A DNA stretch of 64,000 nucleotides from Sulfuricurvum sp. 17-40-25. Lineage in GTDB: Bacteria; Campylobacterota; Campylobacteria; Campylobacterales; Sulfurimonadaceae. Positions 62,345-64,000 of this stretch are shown here, piece by piece; positions within the stretch are counted from its first letter, which is position 1, and each line of letters starts with the position of its first letter. The notes under the pieces are model-generated. The model ran no database searches and had not been told where the DNA came from. It saw only the letters and a list, made by a program, of their open reading frames with translations. Location: assembly GCA_002282015.1 (NCBI GenBank), contig NCIJ01000002.1, positions 310,001-374,000 of the forward strand, written 5' to 3'. Both the position numbers and the translations under genes were made by a program.

Positions 62345-63600
62345 TTCTTTTCCTTCGTTTTACAATTTTTGATTGCTTTTAGATGTTCTTTTACTTCTTG
62401 TTCATCTGCACCGATTATCGACTCCACTTGTTTTATCAAACGCAAGGCTTCAGCACATTCACCTAATTTGTATTTTCCCCATGCGAGTGAATCAAGATAA
62501 AAGGGAGAGTCGGGATGTTTATCGAGCGCTTTTTGAACGTATTGCATCCCCTCATCAACACCCAAGTCATGATCAATCATCAAATAACCCAAATAGTTAA
62601 GATAGACAGGATCATCTATTTCTTCATTGGCCTGTTTTAACCCATCGATGACTTGTTTTAGTAACTGTGCGTCATTGTGATCCGTGGCAGCTTCATATTC
62701 AAATACCGAACTTTGTGCCAAATACAGAGGGTTGGCATCACGCTTATAGAGTTTACGCGCTAATACCGATGCTTTTTTAAACTCCTTCTCCCGAACATAC
62801 AAGTCCAAGAGCATTGGATCATTTACTTCTGATTTTTCTAGTAAAATTCGTAGTTTTTGGAGCTCCCGCTGATAGGCATATACTTTCACAGCTTCTTGTG
62901 CGATCAAAGGATCATTGGTAAGTTCATACGTAGCCTCATAAATTTCTGCTGCATCTTCCAATGCACCGCTGTCCGCATACAGACTTCCTAGCCTTTTACC
63001 TATGACTTTCGAATTGCCATGGGCACTGATATGATCTTTTAAAAAGCTAATCGCTTCTTGTTTTTGCCCCAACTGCGTATACATAAGTAACGCCATACGA
63101 TCAGCCGTTTCTTCATCATAGCTAATTTCATAGGCTTTTTTTAACTCACTGTAACCACTTTGATAATTACCAAGTTTTAATAATGCTTCTGCACGTAATA
63201 AATAGTCAGGACTCTCTTTTGTTTCTCGAGACAGCAAAAGCCCCTCATGAGAAGCTTCTGCGTATTTTCCTTCTTTGAGTAGAGAAATAAGTTGGAAGCG
63301 TAATAATATTTTATCCTTAGGATTATCACTCAGTGCTTCATCTATCGCATTCGAGAACAAACTACTGTCTTTAATGGATTCATACATACGTAATGAATCG
63401 TATAAGTACTCTTTTTGCCCTGTTTTTTCATATAAATACTTAAAATATTGCGAAGCTACATCGTGTTTTTGACGTACTTGAGCATCCATCGCCGCCAAGA
63501 CATACGTCTCGTCACTTATTCCTACTGGGGTGTTCAGCTTCATATTCGTTGCTTGTACTACTACAGCACACATCAGTAATATCCATAAGCGCTTGTTCAT
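62341..63600 (-). CDS. Secreted or periplasmic TPR protein
   Basis: About 419 residues, signal peptide ([12 protein letters not shown]) and then many TPR-like repeats, for example [32 protein letters not shown] and [20 protein letters not shown]. Probably an envelope protein-binding scaffold. ATG at 63600 is chosen because it overlaps the ykgJ stop (ATGA) and has an AGGG site; ATG at 63618 lies farther inside ykgJ. Confidence 0.82.
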   Translation of the reverse strand: MNKRLWILLMCAVVVQATNMKLNTPVGISDETYVLAAMDAQVRQKHDVASQYFKYLYEKTGQKEYLYDSLRMYESIKDSSLFSNAIDEALSDNPKDKILLRFQLISLLKEGKYAEASHEGLLLSRETKESPDYLLRAEALLKLGNYQSGYSELKKAYEISYDEETADRMALLMYTQLGQKQEAISFLKDHISAHGNSKVIGKRLGSLYADSGALEDAAEIYEATYELTNDPLIAQEAVKVYAYQRELQKLRILLEKSEVNDPMLLDLYVREKEFKKASVLARKLYKRDANPLYLAQSSVFEYEAATDHNDAQLLKQVIDGLKQANEEIDDPVYLNYLGYLMIDHDLGVDEGMQYVQKALDKHPDSPFYLDSLAWGKYKLGECAEALRLIKQVESIIGADEQEVKEHLKAIKNCKTKEKK

Positions 63601-63974
63601 TCTATTATCCCTGGGCATTCAGCTTTTAGTTCATCCACTCTCTGACGAAAATAATCCCAAAAAGGAAAAGTTCGACACTGTAGAGGACGTGCTTGATATA
63701 TACTACACCCATTTTGTGAACGATTGAAAAACACACAATCATGTGAACCGTTTACCATTTTTTCTTTGAGGGAATAACGGTAAGCAACTTTTCGTAGATA
63801 GGTACGGCGAAACTCACCCTCTTCCATTTCCAGTAATTTTGCAATAGCGGTTATTTCGGTGACAGAAACAAAAATATTGCCACTCTCACCCGTACAGCAA
63901 TTACCCCCGCACGAGGCACATGCGCTTGGATCGAATGCATAGCTGAATCCTTCTTGTTTCATTAAATCTGACAT
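63597..63974 (-). CDS. YkgJ-family cysteine-cluster protein
   Basis: A 125-residue protein with the YkgJ pattern CASCGGNCCTG near the N-terminus, HDCVFF and GCSIYQARPLQCRTFPFW, which together can bind zinc or an iron-sulfur cluster. Role unknown. First in the operon with the TPR protein and trpC. Only 26 nt remain to the window end. Confidence 0.88.
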   Translation of the reverse strand: MSDLMKQEGFSYAFDPSACASCGGNCCTGESGNIFVSVTEITAIAKLLEMEEGEFRRTYLRKVAYRYSLKEKMVNGSHDCVFFNRSQNGCSIYQARPLQCRTFPFWDYFRQRVDELKAECPGIIE

Positions 63975-64000
63975 TTGATGCTGTGTGCCTTTGCCTTGTC

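Noticed and set aside
1-64000. CRISPR array or cas genes
   Set aside because: No regularly spaced repeats and no Cas-like protein were seen; the repeats present occur as pairs only.

Overview
The window looks like chromosomal DNA of a motile, H2-using Campylobacterota (formerly Epsilonproteobacteria) bacterium, of the Sulfuricurvum/Sulfurimonas type. This is inferred from the moderately AT-rich sequence, the tightly overlapping operons, a cytoplasmic group-2-like [NiFe] hydrogenase with a full hyp set, an NhaD antiporter, a run of rodA, rluD, FN3 lipoprotein, trmB, ftsEX and an EnvC-like gene, and many proteins that resemble this phylum. No species can be named from sequence alone.

Layout. 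0-2.7 kb: a truncated sensor-like membrane gene, then a toxin-antitoxin (TA) patch with an MNT/HepT pair, a RelE-like toxin fragment with its antitoxin, REP-like palindromes, and an unknown membrane-anchored protein. 2.8-7.4 kb: an RhlE-type helicase, a TonB-dependent receptor and an EAL-HDOD protein. 7.5-17.5 kb: a divergent metabolic island. The minus strand carries E3, lipoyl synthase and a LipM-like octanoyltransferase. The plus strand carries an acyl-CoA synthetase, E1alpha, E1beta, E2, a dedicated acyl carrier protein, a MEMO-family protein and the AmmeMemoRadiSam radical SAM enzyme. Together these could charge octanoyl groups, lipoylate E2 and oxidise a 2-oxo acid or acetoin to acetyl-CoA.

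17.5-30.7 kb: an unknown Cys-motif membrane protein, an orphan response regulator, two small unknown genes, then a minus-strand hydrogenase operon. Its order of transcription is small subunit, large subunit, protease, hypF, hupE-like, hypB, hypC, hypD, hypE, hypA. The small subunit is the C-terminal third of an 807-residue protein whose N-terminal part is a FAD/NAD(P) oxidoreductase with a BFD-like [2Fe-2S] domain, which suggests direct coupling of H2 to a pyridine nucleotide. 30.7-44.3 kb: a rhodanese, a YjfB-like protein, a transglutaminase-like protein, ArfB, then an ion and osmotic stress stretch (MscS, ProB, PutP, TPR protein, NhaD, DUF389 protein, P-type ATPase, second MscS). 44.3-46.5 kb: a glycine-zipper protein, an AbiE-type TA pair and a CAU tRNA. 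46.5-64 kb: cell-envelope and division genes, a GGDEF-EAL protein, flgH, yqeY, a four-gene operon of two AspA/AstE-like deacylases with alpha-E and ATP-grasp proteins, and a ykgJ-TPR-trpC operon.

The most unusual structural signal is a repeated architecture. Three accessory gene blocks (two small ORFs next to hypA; arfB; the AbiE pair) are each bracketed by direct copies of the end of the neighbouring gene (34, 80 and 100-106 nt). In addition, an identical 20-mer sits at the downstream edge of both the MNT/HepT and AbiE pairs, in the first case exactly where a relE-like toxin gene is cut off. No transposase or integrase gene is present to explain this.
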